Assembly: GCF_000829435.1 (NCBI RefSeq)
Contig: NZ_JXRP01000009.1
Span: 682,001 to 746,000, forward strand
From: Jeotgalibacillus soli
Lineage (GTDB): Bacteria > Bacillota > Bacilli > Bacillales > Jeotgalibacillaceae
Reading direction: 5' to 3'
DNA: 64,000 nt
This document shows, piece by piece, positions 22,960 to 32,195 of the stretch. Each line of letters starts with the position of its first letter. Within the stretch, counting starts at the first letter, position 1. Made by a program: the position numbers and the translations under genes. The notes under the pieces were generated by a model, which was not told the origin of the DNA, ran no database searches, and was given only the letters and a program-made list of their open reading frames with translations.

Positions 22960-25188
22960 ATGCGAGTTGTTAAGTCTTTACTAGTTTTGTTGTTGTTAAG
23001 TGTTGTTTTTCCTTATAGCGCTGAGGCCAATACAGGGAAGAATATTGTCGTAATTGACCCTGGCCATGGTGGAATATATTCCGGTACGACAGGGTATTCA
23101 GGCGGTACGACTGGATACCATGAAAAGCATGCAAATTTACAAGTATCATTGCTATTGCGTGATGAGCTTCAAAGACGCGGCTATGAGGTCTATATGACGC
23201 GTTCAACAGATCGCAATTTTGCCTCCCCTAATAGTGCAGATCTTGCAGCAAGAATGAAGCTCGCAAATGACTACGTCAATGGGAAAAATGATCAATCGGT
23301 TTTTGTTTCTATCCATCATAACGCAACAAGCAGCCCTAGTTTTAGAGGCTATGAAACGTATTATTTTGATAAAGCGAATGTTAACCCTAATTATCCCCCA
23401 GATCCCCTGCAAGTGAAATATTCTCCTGACAGCAAGAGGATGGCAGCTGAAATCCATAATGGTGTTTTAAGTAATGCCCCAGTTCCTGAAGGACGTGGAT
23501 TGATTCATGAGGATTTCTTTGTCATTCGTAACGCACAAATGCCATCTGCATTGATTGAGGTAGGCTATATGACGAACCCTACTGAGGAAAGGCTCATTAA
23601 GCAGCGAGACTTCCAAACAAAAGTAGCAGCAGGAATTGCAAACGGGATTGACGGATATTTTGATATCTACTTTGTTTATGATCACACGAATAAATTACTA
23701 TTTAAGTCCACATCCAACACAGAAGCGTTAAATTATGCGAAAGCGCGGACGAATGTACGTGTCATTCACAAGAAAACAAATAAAGAAATTTTTAATAATA
23801 TCTCTTATCAATACGGTGTATATCACTCATCTCAAACTACATTCAAACATTACTTTGTGACAGAGCAAGAGGCTATCAATTTTGCCAGCAACTGGAATAA
23901 TACACGTGTGGTTGATAACAAGGGAGCTAGAGTGGTTTGGTCAAATTACCTAACACAGAATTACCAAGTAGTTCATGCTAGTCAAGGGATTTTGCAGAAA
24001 AATTACAATTCAGCAGGTGCCATTGATTATGCTAAGAATTATAAAAATACGTATGTGATTGATACGAATTCAGGTTATATTCTATGGACGAACTATCTCA
24101 CAAAGAACTTTGAGGTTCGCCATACTAGCAGGGGAACTTTAAAGGCGTTCTATAATGAAAAAGAGGCTGTTGACTACGCTAAATTGTGGAAAAATGTAAA
24201 TGTAATTAATAATAAAACCGGAAAAAATCTGTTTAGTACTGTAGATCCAAACTACTCATTTGTTTTTAAATCTGATGAAGTCTCTGCCGCTGATCGAGAG
24301 CTGACAGCAATTGAGGTTTCTAAAGAATTGTATCCAAATGGATTTGCTTCAAATAAGCAGGAGAAAACAGTCGTACTGTCAACGGCAGTACAATTTGCAG
24401 ATGCCTTATCGGCTGGTCCGCTGGCAGCGCAGCTAGGAAACGCACCTATTCTTTTAACTATGCCGCAAAATGTTAATGCGACATTATTAAATGAATTAAA
24501 ACGCTTGAAGGCAACGAAAGTGGTGATTGTTGGAGGCACAGGAGCGGTTTCGCAGACAGCCTTCAATACGTTGACATCTATCGGATATACGGTTGAAAGA
24601 ATCTCAGGGAATAATCGTGTAGAAACGAATACGAAAATTAATCAAAAACTTACAAATGTAAATAGTACAATGGTTGTTGCAAGTAATAATTACCCGGATG
24701 CACTTGGGGCAGCACCAGTTGCTGTTAATAATCAATCTTCCATTGTATTGGTTGATCCGAACACGATTCCTGCCAGTACGTTAAGCTACTTGCAAAATAA
24801 AGAGGTATCCATTATCGGCGGGACAAGCGTTGTTTCTCAGAAAATAGAAGAGACGATTAAAAAAGATCTAGGAGCGGATCGCGTAGTTCGACTATCCGGA
24901 CAAAACCGCTACGAGACCTTGGCTGCAGTCTTGAATCACTACTATAAAGATCTGCACTCTACAACCGTTCTTGTTTCGACAGGAAACAATTTCCCTGATG
25001 CCTTAACTGCATCTGCATTATCTAAAAAGTACTCAGCACCATTAATATTGGCTGATCAACAGCTGCATCCTCAAATCGATCAATTTATGCAGACGTACGG
25101 TAAGGAAAATGTAGTGGGAAAAGTAATTACGGTTGGCGGTGTAGTTGAAAATAATGTGACTAATCGAATTGTGAATTTAACGAAATAA
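22960..25188 (+). CDS. N-acetylmuramoyl-L-alanine amidase with CWB2 repeats, LytC-type
   Basis: Secreted 742-residue autolysin. Signal peptide (1-24, AEA-N), an Amidase_3 zinc domain (about 28-222) with the zinc ligands in DPGHGG, YHEKHAN and SIHHNA and the catalytic Glu in IEVGYMTN. Residues ~230-435 hold four copies of a ~52-residue module, each with a Y-x-V-x-H/S start, an A-(I/L/V)-(N/D)-(F/Y)-A helix and an aromatic-rich end, which I do not recognise. Three CWB2 repeats form the C-terminus (about 450-742). B. subtilis LytC has its CWB2 repeats at the N-terminus, so the order is reversed. It cuts the bond between MurNAc and L-Ala and is likely used in cell separation and motility, in line with its sigma-D promoter. 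The lipoprotein gene follows closely. Confidence 0.9.
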   Translation: MRVVKSLLVLLLLSVVFPYSAEANTGKNIVVIDPGHGGIYSGTTGYSGGTTGYHEKHANLQVSLLLRDELQRRGYEVYMTRSTDRNFASPNSADLAARMKLANDYVNGKNDQSVFVSIHHNATSSPSFRGYETYYFDKANVNPNYPPDPLQVKYSPDSKRMAAEIHNGVLSNAPVPEGRGLIHEDFFVIRNAQMPSALIEVGYMTNPTEERLIKQRDFQTKVAAGIANGIDGYFDIYFVYDHTNKLLFKSTSNTEALNYAKARTNVRVIHKKTNKEIFNNISYQYGVYHSSQTTFKHYFVTEQEAINFASNWNNTRVVDNKGARVVWSNYLTQNYQVVHASQGILQKNYNSAGAIDYAKNYKNTYVIDTNSGYILWTNYLTKNFEVRHTSRGTLKAFYNEKEAVDYAKLWKNVNVINNKTGKNLFSTVDPNYSFVFKSDEVSAADRELTAIEVSKELYPNGFASNKQEKTVVLSTAVQFADALSAGPLAAQLGNAPILLTMPQNVNATLLNELKRLKATKVVIVGGTGAVSQTAFNTLTSIGYTVERISGNNRVETNTKINQKLTNVNSTMVVASNNYPDALGAAPVAVNNQSSIVLVDPNTIPASTLSYLQNKEVSIIGGTSVVSQKIEETIKKDLGADRVVRLSGQNRYETLAAVLNHYYKDLHSTTVLVSTGNNFPDALTASALSKKYSAPLILADQQLHPQIDQFMQTYGKENVVGKVITVGGVVENNVTNRIVNLTK

Positions 25189-25210
25189 GACGAGTTGAGG
25201 AGTGAAAAAA

Positions 25211-25945
25211 ATGAAAGTAAAATTATTTATGCTTTTCTTAATCATAGGGCTGCTTGCTGGATGTGGAGCAGGGAACGTCACCTCCTCTGTAAATGGTGAA
25301 GGAGAAAACGCGAATCCTGCTGGCAGTGAAGAAACCGCTGAAACAGCAGACGCTGTTCAAGAAGAAACTAATGAAACAGTAGAAAGCAGTGAAGAGGAAC
25401 AAGTCCTTGTAGAAAATGAACAGAACGGGTTTAAGAAATATCGTGCCCCTTCAAACGTGACAAAGGTATTTAAACAGGACGAATTCGAGATTTATCATGA
25501 CATTATTGATCAAAACGAAAACTTCGTTCAAGAGTTAACTCGGTTTGGTGACGCTGTAACATTAAATATCTTTAAATGGACAGAAGAAGAAATGTCGAAT
25601 GTTTATAAGGAAGAGAACCCACAATCCACTCAAAGCATGATTTCAAACTTTCAAACGGTTGAATCACCTAGTGATGCAATGAGTTTGACAAGAACAGGTA
25701 TGGGCGATGGACCTGAATGGGAAGTTATTGCTCAGAATGAAGAAATCACTGTGCCTTATGCTGCGTACACTGAGGTGTTGGTAATGAAACAAACCATTTC
25801 TTCAGAAGCATCTGACCAAAAAACAGTGACGACACGCTACTATGCTCCTAATGTTGGATTAATTAAAGAAACGATCGAGACTGATGGAGAAAATGCAACT
25901 GTTATTAATACGGAGCTATCGAACATAACTGAGTTAGCTAGGTAA
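25211..25945 (+). CDS. Lipoprotein of unknown function
   Basis: Type II signal peptide MKVKLFMLFLIIGLLAGC with the lipobox LAGC gives a lipid-anchored protein. A long acidic low-complexity stretch (residues ~25-70, rich in Glu, Thr and Ala) is followed by a ~170-residue folded domain that I do not recognise (FKKYRAPSNVTKVFKQDEFE ... TTRYYAPNVGLIKETIETDG). The ATG at 25211 is taken because GAGGAG ends 8 nt before it. The GTG at 25202 overlaps that ribosome site. It begins 22 nt after the amidase stop and shares its operon and terminator, so it may assist or restrain the amidase, in the way the LytA lipoprotein precedes lytB-lytC in B. subtilis. That comparison is inference. Confidence 0.75.
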   Translation: MKVKLFMLFLIIGLLAGCGAGNVTSSVNGEGENANPAGSEETAETADAVQEETNETVESSEEEQVLVENEQNGFKKYRAPSNVTKVFKQDEFEIYHDIIDQNENFVQELTRFGDAVTLNIFKWTEEEMSNVYKEENPQSTQSMISNFQTVESPSDAMSLTRTGMGDGPEWEVIAQNEEITVPYAAYTEVLVMKQTISSEASDQKTVTTRYYAPNVGLIKETIETDGENATVINTELSNITELAR

Positions 25946-25948
25946 TAA

Positions 25949-25999
25949 AAAAGAGCTGTCCAGAAAGTCAGTGAAAGCTGACTTCTGGCAGCTCTTTTT
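25949..25999 (+). terminator. Terminator of the amidase-lipoprotein operon
   Basis: AAAGAGCTG(T)CCAGAA pairs with TTCTGGCAGCTCTTT, an inner AGTCAG/CTGACT pair extends the stem, and TTTTT follows. Confidence 0.9.
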
Positions 26000-26023
26000 C
26001 TCTGTTCCAAAACCACCATGCCG

Positions 26024-26475
26024 AGCCTGCGTCTGCTTTTATTTTTACGACGAAAAAGAGGATCATTTCATTTGTCCGCACAGCCCGCTAGGAGATCACA
26101 TTTGAGCATTAACACATCAAAAAAAATGCGCCTGGTTATGGACCGGGCCGTAAAGGTTCACAAGTATGTGGGCTGTTCTGATGCTCCGGTGAAAGTTTAG
26201 TGTATAAAAGCTAAAGAGAATAGGCGAGTACATTGAAATCCAGTGTTTGAAAAAATGAAATTAAAGATTAAAAAAAGCTCTTGAACGTGAAGCGCAACTA
26301 CCCTTTACTCCTTTCGGAACGCAGAAGCAGAGAGTGTGTAAGCTGCATCAAGCGTAATCGGTCGTTCCACTGGTTCTCGTTACGTGGACTAAACAAAATC
26401 AACATCGAGTTCGGGCTGCTGGTAATGACCAACAGCATCCTGAATGTAGCCGGCATCCGTCAGGATACTTTCAGA
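26024..26475 (+). pseudogene. Decayed C-terminal half of an IS1182-type transposase
   Basis: Pieces in different frames follow the order of the C-terminal half of IS1182-family transposases: FYFYDEKEDHFICPH (26032 on), then KYVGCSDAPVKV-stop-CIKAKENRRVH-stop-NPVFEKMK (around 26160-26255), then IKRNRSFHWFSLRGLNKINIEFGLL (from about 26358). Stop codons and frame shifts break it, and no start or terminal inverted repeats were found. The remaining 26476-26560 holds only a terminator. Confidence 0.6.
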
Positions 26476-26491
26476 AAAGACCAGAATACAG

Positions 26492-26540
26492 AAAACCCCA
26501 GGCTAAAATAATCGTTTTTTAGCCTGCCTGGGTTTTAATT
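26492..26540. terminator. Bidirectional terminator
   Basis: Nested stems AAAACCC(C)AGGC / GCCTGGGTTTT and GGCTAAAA / TTTTAGCC, with T tracts on either side. It lies past the 3' end of the minus-strand glycosylation cassette and probably ends it. Confidence 0.75.
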
Positions 26541-26669
26541 TTTGGAAGTATAGGACTGCCCCTCTTTATGCCGTTTTATCTGTATTACACAGTCTTTTAT
26601 TTCCGACAGAAAAAACAGAAAACTGCCTCCATCCATTAAGAGGATGAAGACAGCTAACGAGACAAGTTT

Positions 26670-26996
26670 TTATTGCACAAGAAAAAAACATCCAACTAAA
26701 ATAAAAACGACACCGATTATTTTTTTCGTTGTCAACGCTTCCTGCAGCCAAATTTTTGATATAAAAAGTGTCCAGAAATAAGTAATCGCTGTTAATGGAA
26801 AAACAATAGAGTAGGGTAATTTCGTTAATAACAAAATATTGAGTAGTGCTCCGGCAACATAGAAGCTTCCCCCAATCCCCATATTCACCAAGAATGATAG
26901 GCGGTTTTCCTTTAGTACAGCACTTGCTTTTTTAAAGAAGAAGCCTCCAAGCGCTCCAAAAAAGGTCATAAATAATAGTATGAGCACACTTGTCAT
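26670..26996 (-). CDS. Four-helix EamA/SMR-type membrane subunit (ArnF-like position)
   Basis: A 108-residue protein made of four hydrophobic helices, with the fold pattern of small multidrug resistance/EamA half-transporters (PLTAITYFWTLFISKIWLQEALTTKKIIGVVFILVGCFF). Proteins like this work as pairs, and here its start overlaps the stop of a second such gene by 4 nt (ATGA). With the polyprenyl-phosphate glycosyltransferase and GT-C-like protein of the same operon, the best guess is one half of a flippase for an undecaprenyl-phosphate-linked sugar, as ArnE/ArnF do in enterobacteria. The substrate is not known. Confidence 0.75.
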   Translation of the reverse strand: MTSVLILLFMTFFGALGGFFFKKASAVLKENRLSFLVNMGIGGSFYVAGALLNILLLTKLPYSIVFPLTAITYFWTLFISKIWLQEALTTKKIIGVVFILVGCFFLVQ

Positions 26997-27340
26997 TTTG
27001 ATGAATCACCGCCTATAAGGGTGACCCCGACCATGATGAACGCAATACCCGTTAATGACATTAAACCGATCTCTTCCTGTAAAAAAAAATAGCCAAAAAA
27101 AGTGCTCAGAATATAACCAACACTTAGAAAAGGGTGAAGCTTTGATAATTCTCCAAATCGGAAAGCGATAATCATACATACTGCCCCCACAAAATAAAGA
27201 AAGAAGCCAATGATGAGCTCAATGTTAAAGGATGATTCGGACAGCTTCCAAAAAAGCTGTCCGGTTGTGGTGCAAAGTGAGGCAACCAACATGATTGCTA
27301 TCCCGATTGGGTATAAATTCTTTTCTTTTGACTGTGCCAT
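26993..27340 (-). CDS. Four-helix EamA/SMR-type membrane subunit (ArnE-like position)
   Basis: A 115-residue membrane protein with four helices and the typical motifs of the family (TTTGQLFWKLSE in helix 1, LSKLHPFLSVGYILSTFFGYFFLQEEIGL, GIAFIMVGVTLIGG). The ATG at 27340 is used because TAGGTGA lies just upstream; an in-frame GTG at 27349 is the alternative and would overlap the preceding gene. It pairs with the next gene, overlapping it by 4 nt. A heterodimeric flippase for lipid-linked sugar is inferred from the context. Confidence 0.75.
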   Translation of the reverse strand: MAQSKEKNLYPIGIAIMLVASLCTTTGQLFWKLSESSFNIELIIGFFLYFVGAVCMIIAFRFGELSKLHPFLSVGYILSTFFGYFFLQEEIGLMSLTGIAFIMVGVTLIGGDSSK

Positions 27341-27341
27341 G

Positions 27342-29084
27342 TTAGTCACCTAATGCTTTCTTTTCGTTCTCCTTTGGAACCAATGCGAGAAGAGGCAGAA
27401 TAAAGGCAATTAACACGTTTGCAAATAAATATCGGAAATCCTGCGCCGGCAATGCTACCCAAACGGATGCTAAATTAAGCAAGAACGGAAGTACAATAAT
27501 CGCAGCTGCTAAGCGATGCTTTCTAAATAAAAGAATAGCTGAAAGCAAAATGATAAACGCATAGAAGGCTGGTCTCCAAACAATTTTGAATGGAAAGAAT
27601 CTTGATTTATCTAAGTAGGCTGAGAGCTTATCAGCATATGTTTGATTAATACTTTGTATTTCAAGGTCATATTTATTTGGCTGTGTAATCGTATTATTGT
27701 ATGTTCGCTGAAACGCGTATCGCGGCGTACTCATTCTCCATACAATAGCGGTTTGATCTGAAAAGGCTTCAATCGTAAGCGCTGGATTTTGTCTTACAAC
27801 AGCAAACCAAGTGGATAAATAATAGGGGAAGTCATCAAAAATAACCTCTCTATTGTAGTAATCCCACGTGAATTTAATTGGATCTACTGTGTGAGGGACA
27901 TATTTTTCTTCCCACATTTCAAGAGGCAGAATCTCATTGAAATAATCTAATTGTTCTTCAGTCAGATCTCCATCGCTGACAATCACATTAGCAATTTGCT
28001 GTGTTGGGATGGATAACGCTTCATTGGGATCAGATTCCCCAATATTTAATGCGCTTGATACAGGTCCTGAAATAATTTGATTGATTCCCACTAAAAAGAC
28101 AAACAATGCCAGTGTTGGCTTCCACAGCTGTTTGCGATAAGTGATGCCGAGAATAATCATCATAATAATAAAGATCGGGTACCCATTATGGCGAATAAAA
28201 ATAATAATAAATGAAGAAATAAACAGCATCACAACATTGAGATTATTTTTAAGCCACAGTCCTTTTGACTGAACAATGGAATACATTTGAATGGTAAATA
28301 AAAGCAGTCCCGCACTGAACAAGATATCCTTCCAAATAATGATCGTATACGATCCGTAAGAAGGAATGACCATGATGATAAAAGCCATCGCCCACATCAG
28401 CGGTCTGTAAACACCAAGATTTCCAGCTTTATAAAAGCCATAAGCGAGTATAGCAGCAAGGATTGTAATCTGGAATAAACTCATGATAGCGGGGGAATCC
28501 CAGATCTGTATTAATCCCATGATAATCCAAGTAAACATAATTGGATGCCAATTATTAAATTCTCGTGTATGAGCTTGATCCCATGAAGCCAGTGAATCTG
28601 GAGACATGCCGGCAGGGAAGTAGGCAGCAAAATATAATAGCCCAATGAAAAAGAATAACGAAAAATAGAGCCAATAAGATCTCTTCCCCGTTTGAGTGGC
28701 TGTTTTTCGGTCTTGCAGGCGATAACCTAATCCAATTAATGAAATAAATGTTACCCATATCCAGGTATAGGCAGATAAATATACGAACCATTGCATATAC
28801 CAGGCATTATCTGTTAAAAAAAATTGAGGTCCTTTTGAGCTAATAAGCCATAGAACAGTTAGAATGGAAACAGCAGCTATGGTCCAGGCTTGTTCACGTT
28901 TTGTATATCGATTTGCTTGCGTCACAATCGAAACAAAAACTTGAAAAACAACAATGCCTGCTACTATAAATAAGAAAAGAACCAACAAAGGGACGTCACG
29001 TATGGGGAAATAATAAAACAGCATGCCTACAGTCATAGCTAATGCCACGACTGAGACTGCTGCACGAAAGGCCCAAGTTTTCAC
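27342..29084 (-). CDS. Polytopic membrane protein, DUF6020/GT-C-like glycosyltransferase
   Basis: About 12-13 membrane helices over 580 residues with one large extracytoplasmic loop (about 340-480). The segment AAYFPAGMSPDSLASWDQA followed by NNWHPIMFTWIIMG is typical of the DUF6020 family, whose conserved Asp and the W-H-P motif lie in the first loop as in GT-C transferases that use polyprenyl-phosphate sugars outside the cell. The GTG start overlaps the TGA of the upstream GT2 gene, and GAGGTGA is the ribosome site. In this cassette it is the likely enzyme that moves the sugar from the lipid carrier to a surface acceptor. Acceptor and sugar are unknown. Confidence 0.75.
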   Translation of the reverse strand: MKTWAFRAAVSVVALAMTVGMLFYYFPIRDVPLLVLFLFIVAGIVVFQVFVSIVTQANRYTKREQAWTIAAVSILTVLWLISSKGPQFFLTDNAWYMQWFVYLSAYTWIWVTFISLIGLGYRLQDRKTATQTGKRSYWLYFSLFFFIGLLYFAAYFPAGMSPDSLASWDQAHTREFNNWHPIMFTWIIMGLIQIWDSPAIMSLFQITILAAILAYGFYKAGNLGVYRPLMWAMAFIIMVIPSYGSYTIIIWKDILFSAGLLLFTIQMYSIVQSKGLWLKNNLNVVMLFISSFIIIFIRHNGYPIFIIMMIILGITYRKQLWKPTLALFVFLVGINQIISGPVSSALNIGESDPNEALSIPTQQIANVIVSDGDLTEEQLDYFNEILPLEMWEEKYVPHTVDPIKFTWDYYNREVIFDDFPYYLSTWFAVVRQNPALTIEAFSDQTAIVWRMSTPRYAFQRTYNNTITQPNKYDLEIQSINQTYADKLSAYLDKSRFFPFKIVWRPAFYAFIILLSAILLFRKHRLAAAIIVLPFLLNLASVWVALPAQDFRYLFANVLIAFILPLLALVPKENEKKALGD

Positions 29085-30019
29085 TTGCGCTCACCTCGTA
29101 ACGTTAAAATTAATCGATTTAATTCTAACTCATATTGTTTTTTTGAAAGGGAGGCAATGGTATCCAGGATCAGCCCGCAAACGAATGAGATAACAGCCAG
29201 TAATACTAGCCCGACTGCTAATATGGCAGATGGTACCCTCGTTATAAAATCGGTGGTGAAAAATTCGTAAATAACCGGTACACCGACCACTAGACTTAAA
29301 ACAAAGAAAAGACCTGCCCAAAGGCTGAAGAATTGAAATGGCTTAAATTCTTTAAATAAAGTAAAAATCATATTAAGCACTTTCCAGCCATCTGAAAATG
29401 TATTTAGCTTTGATTCACTGCCTTCAGGACGATCACGGTAGTCAATCGGAACCTCAAGGATGGTGAATTTTTTGTCCAGCGCATGTAAACTCATTTCTGT
29501 TTCAATTTCAAACCCTGGGCTTGTTACTGGCATTGACTTTACAAAAAGCTTATCAAATGCACGGTAGCCAGTCATAATGTCCTTTATATCACTTCTATAA
29601 AGGCTATTGATTAGGCCTTTCACTAGATTGTTACCTAAATTGTGGAATTTACGCTTATTTTCATTCGCATAGGTTCCGTTTGATAACCGATCACCGATCG
29701 TCATATTTGCTTCTTTTTCTACAACGGGACGGATCAGTTCATGTACAAATTCGGCCGGATATGTATCGTCACCATCTGCCATGACATAAATATCAGCATT
29801 AATATCCCGGAACATGGAGCGTACGACATTTCCTTTACCTTGCTTGTACTCCTTTTTCACGATAGCACCATGCGCTAACGCTACTTCACTCGTACGGTCT
29901 TTTGAATTGTTGTCATAAACATAAATATCAGCTGCAGGAAGCTCTTTCCTAAAATCATCGATTACTTTTCCAATGGTTTGTTCTTCGTTATAGCATGGAA
30001 GTAAAATCGCAATTTTCAT
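29081..30019 (-). CDS. GtrB/DPM-type polyprenyl-phosphate glycosyltransferase
   Basis: A GT2 catalytic domain (residues 1-225; KIAILLPCYNEEQTIGKVI, the VYDNNSKDRT motif, and DxD in MADGDDTYP) is joined to two C-terminal membrane helices (about 232-255 and 264-288) and a basic cytoplasmic end. This is the pattern of dolichol- or undecaprenyl-phosphate sugar synthases such as GtrB, CsbB and ArnC, which charge the lipid carrier from a nucleotide sugar on the inner face. It is the first gene of a four-gene minus-strand operon with start-stop overlaps. AGAGGTGA precedes its ATG. Confidence 0.88.
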   Translation of the reverse strand: MKIAILLPCYNEEQTIGKVIDDFRKELPAADIYVYDNNSKDRTSEVALAHGAIVKKEYKQGKGNVVRSMFRDINADIYVMADGDDTYPAEFVHELIRPVVEKEANMTIGDRLSNGTYANENKRKFHNLGNNLVKGLINSLYRSDIKDIMTGYRAFDKLFVKSMPVTSPGFEIETEMSLHALDKKFTILEVPIDYRDRPEGSESKLNTFSDGWKVLNMIFTLFKEFKPFQFFSLWAGLFFVLSLVVGVPVIYEFFTTDFITRVPSAILAVGLVLLAVISFVCGLILDTIASLSKKQYELELNRLILTLRGERK

Positions 30020-30680
30020 TGTGTCACCTCTTCGACTTACTCTCTTCCGAATCTATTTATCCTATTAAAAATAGTGCATTTAAGAACAGAAACTATTTCC
30101 TTTAGGACATACAAACTTTAGTATCCTTTATTTACATATAACTATAAAGGGTATTTAGACCTATAAAACATGCTTTTTTGGAAATTAATTGACTGTAAAC
30201 GGATTCATCCTTTATTAACATGAGTATACAGCTTTTATTAGGATGCTATACGCTGTGCGGCGAATGATCTTTGGAGAAAATAATGTTTTTGGTTAGCTGG
30301 CACATCAGTCATAAATGAAAGGATGTTTTTATGTTACATTATAATAGGATATTTTTTATGCGCTGCTTTTAACGTAATTCAGTCAATGACAAATCCGTGC
30401 ACTTAGCCTGTAAAAGGAAAAGATCAAAGAAATTAGCAGCGATTAAGAGCGAACAAGGGCATGTCACAGTTAGATTTGTTGGCTCTGGGAAGAGAACTTT
30501 AAAAAGCTTTACAAATTGACAAGAATCTATAAAATATATTGTAATTTCATGAATATGGAATACTTATAATGTACTAATGAGAGCTTGTAATAAAAGATAT
30601 GCCAAAAAATGCAGCAATGGCTTTGGTTTTAGGGAAGTGCCGCACACATTATTTCTATATCGAAAGAAGAGGTAGTTATT
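30020..30680. other. Gene-free AT-rich gap
   Basis: No supported gene in 660 bp between the divergent glycosylation cassette and the flippase gene. A TTGACA at 30516-30521 points toward the flippase but has no clear -10 at the right distance (TGTAAT at 18 bp is weak). No repeat or terminator was seen. Confidence 0.5.
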
Positions 30681-32195
30681 GTGAAGTCAAAATTAAAAGT
30701 GGCAAGTATATTGTTCATACTTGCCTCGTTATTTCTTAAAGTGTCAGGTTTGATTCGAGATATGCTGGTTGCTTTTTATTTTGGGGATAGTTTTCGAGCA
30801 GACGTTTATAATGCTGCTTTTGTTATACCCAATATGTTTATCCTGTTTTTAATAACTGGAATGAAAAGTGCTTTTGTTCCCAGTTATATAAATGCGATTG
30901 AAAAACAGCGAGAGCGGCATCATTTTTCTCAAGTGATGAAAAGTACATTCTTTTTTAGTGTATTGGTGTCGCTTGCGGGTGCATTATTAGCTCCCGTCTA
31001 TATTCCTGTTGTTTACGGTGGGTTCACCGAGGAAGGGACCCAAATTGCGATCGTGGTTTCAGCCATTCTTTTTGGATCTATTGGATTCGTAGGAATGAAC
31101 GCTGTGCTGGAGGCGTATTTTGATTCTCAGAATAAGTTCGCACTCTCTGTTGTTTCACAAATAGTTGTCATTTTGTCATCGATTGCGGCTACCATTCTTT
31201 TTGCAGATACGATCGGGGTTTATGCGATTGCATGGGGTTATCTACTAGGAACATTCCTTTCCCTATTATTAAAATTAATCTTCTTCGTTCCAAAAGGTAC
31301 CTTTACACTGCGTGCGAAGTTTGACTGGAGTGAAATTAAGTCTTTCTATATTATTTTTATCCCAGTTGCGATTACAGTTGCAGTTGGTCAAGTTAATTTG
31401 GCTATCGATGGTATATTTGCTAGCTATTTCCAAGAAGGTGCTGTGACTTATATTACTTATGCGAAAAATTTAGTGCATTTCCCTCAAGCTATTATCGGTG
31501 TTACAATTGGTACAATTATTTTCCCAATGCTATCCCGTGCTCAAGCAACAAATAATACCGCTTTGTTTAAGCAGGGGATTGAACGCGGAATCATGACGAT
31601 GACCTTTTTCCTTCTTCCTGCGATCGGGGGGATGATGTGGCTGATGCCGAATATCATTGAGCTTTTATTCCAGCGAGGTGCTTTTACGGCAAGTGCTACA
31701 TCGGCAACAACTGTCGTTGCCTATTTTTATGTTGGATCTGTCGTTTTCTTCAGCCTTCAAGCGATATTAAATCAAGGCTTCTATGCGCTTCAAAAAGGCC
31801 GTTTAATCTTAGCAGTTGGATTGGTTTCAATTCTTGTTAACGTGTTGCTCAATTTTGTGTTTACTCAAATAATGGGAAGCTATAATGGAATACCTCTGGC
31901 TTCTTCAGTTATGGCATTCTTCTACTTTGCTGCAAGCTTTTATATATTCGTCAAGCTAATAGGCGGAATGAATTATAAACCGATGCTTGTGGAATTAAGT
32001 AAAATATTGACTGCGGTAGTTATCATGCTAGGCGTATTATTCCTGGTTAAACCAGTTACAAGTTCATCCTCAGCCCTGATCGAAATGATTGCTGCGGGCG
32101 TACTCGGTGCGATTATATTTGTTCTGTTCAGCAAAATCTTGAAAATAAGCAGCTTTTCATTTATTTTGAATGAATTAAGAAACCGTAAAAAATAA
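30681..32195 (+). CDS. murJ: MurJ/MviN-family lipid-linked polymer flippase
   Basis: A 504-residue polytopic protein with about 14 membrane helices of the MOP superfamily. The N-terminal KVSGLIRDMLVAFYFGDSFRADVYNAAFVIPNMF is the MurJ signature (lipid II flippase), and VPSYINAIEKQ with the later IGVTIGTIIFPMLSRAQ and LNQGFYALQKGRL fit as well. Starts at GTG 30681 with AAGAGGT 8 nt before. Its place beside a polymerase, TagA, TagO and WecC-type genes suggests it may export subunits of a wall polymer rather than lipid II; the sequence does not decide this. Confidence 0.82.
   Translation: MKSKLKVASILFILASLFLKVSGLIRDMLVAFYFGDSFRADVYNAAFVIPNMFILFLITGMKSAFVPSYINAIEKQRERHHFSQVMKSTFFFSVLVSLAGALLAPVYIPVVYGGFTEEGTQIAIVVSAILFGSIGFVGMNAVLEAYFDSQNKFALSVVSQIVVILSSIAATILFADTIGVYAIAWGYLLGTFLSLLLKLIFFVPKGTFTLRAKFDWSEIKSFYIIFIPVAITVAVGQVNLAIDGIFASYFQEGAVTYITYAKNLVHFPQAIIGVTIGTIIFPMLSRAQATNNTALFKQGIERGIMTMTFFLLPAIGGMMWLMPNIIELLFQRGAFTASATSATTVVAYFYVGSVVFFSLQAILNQGFYALQKGRLILAVGLVSILVNVLLNFVFTQIMGSYNGIPLASSVMAFFYFAASFYIFVKLIGGMNYKPMLVELSKILTAVVIMLGVLFLVKPVTSSSSALIEMIAAGVLGAIIFVLFSKILKISSFSFILNELRNRKK

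Noticed and set aside
30516-30545. Sigma-A promoter for the flippase gene
   Set aside because: TTGACA is perfect but no acceptable -10 lies at 16-18 bp.
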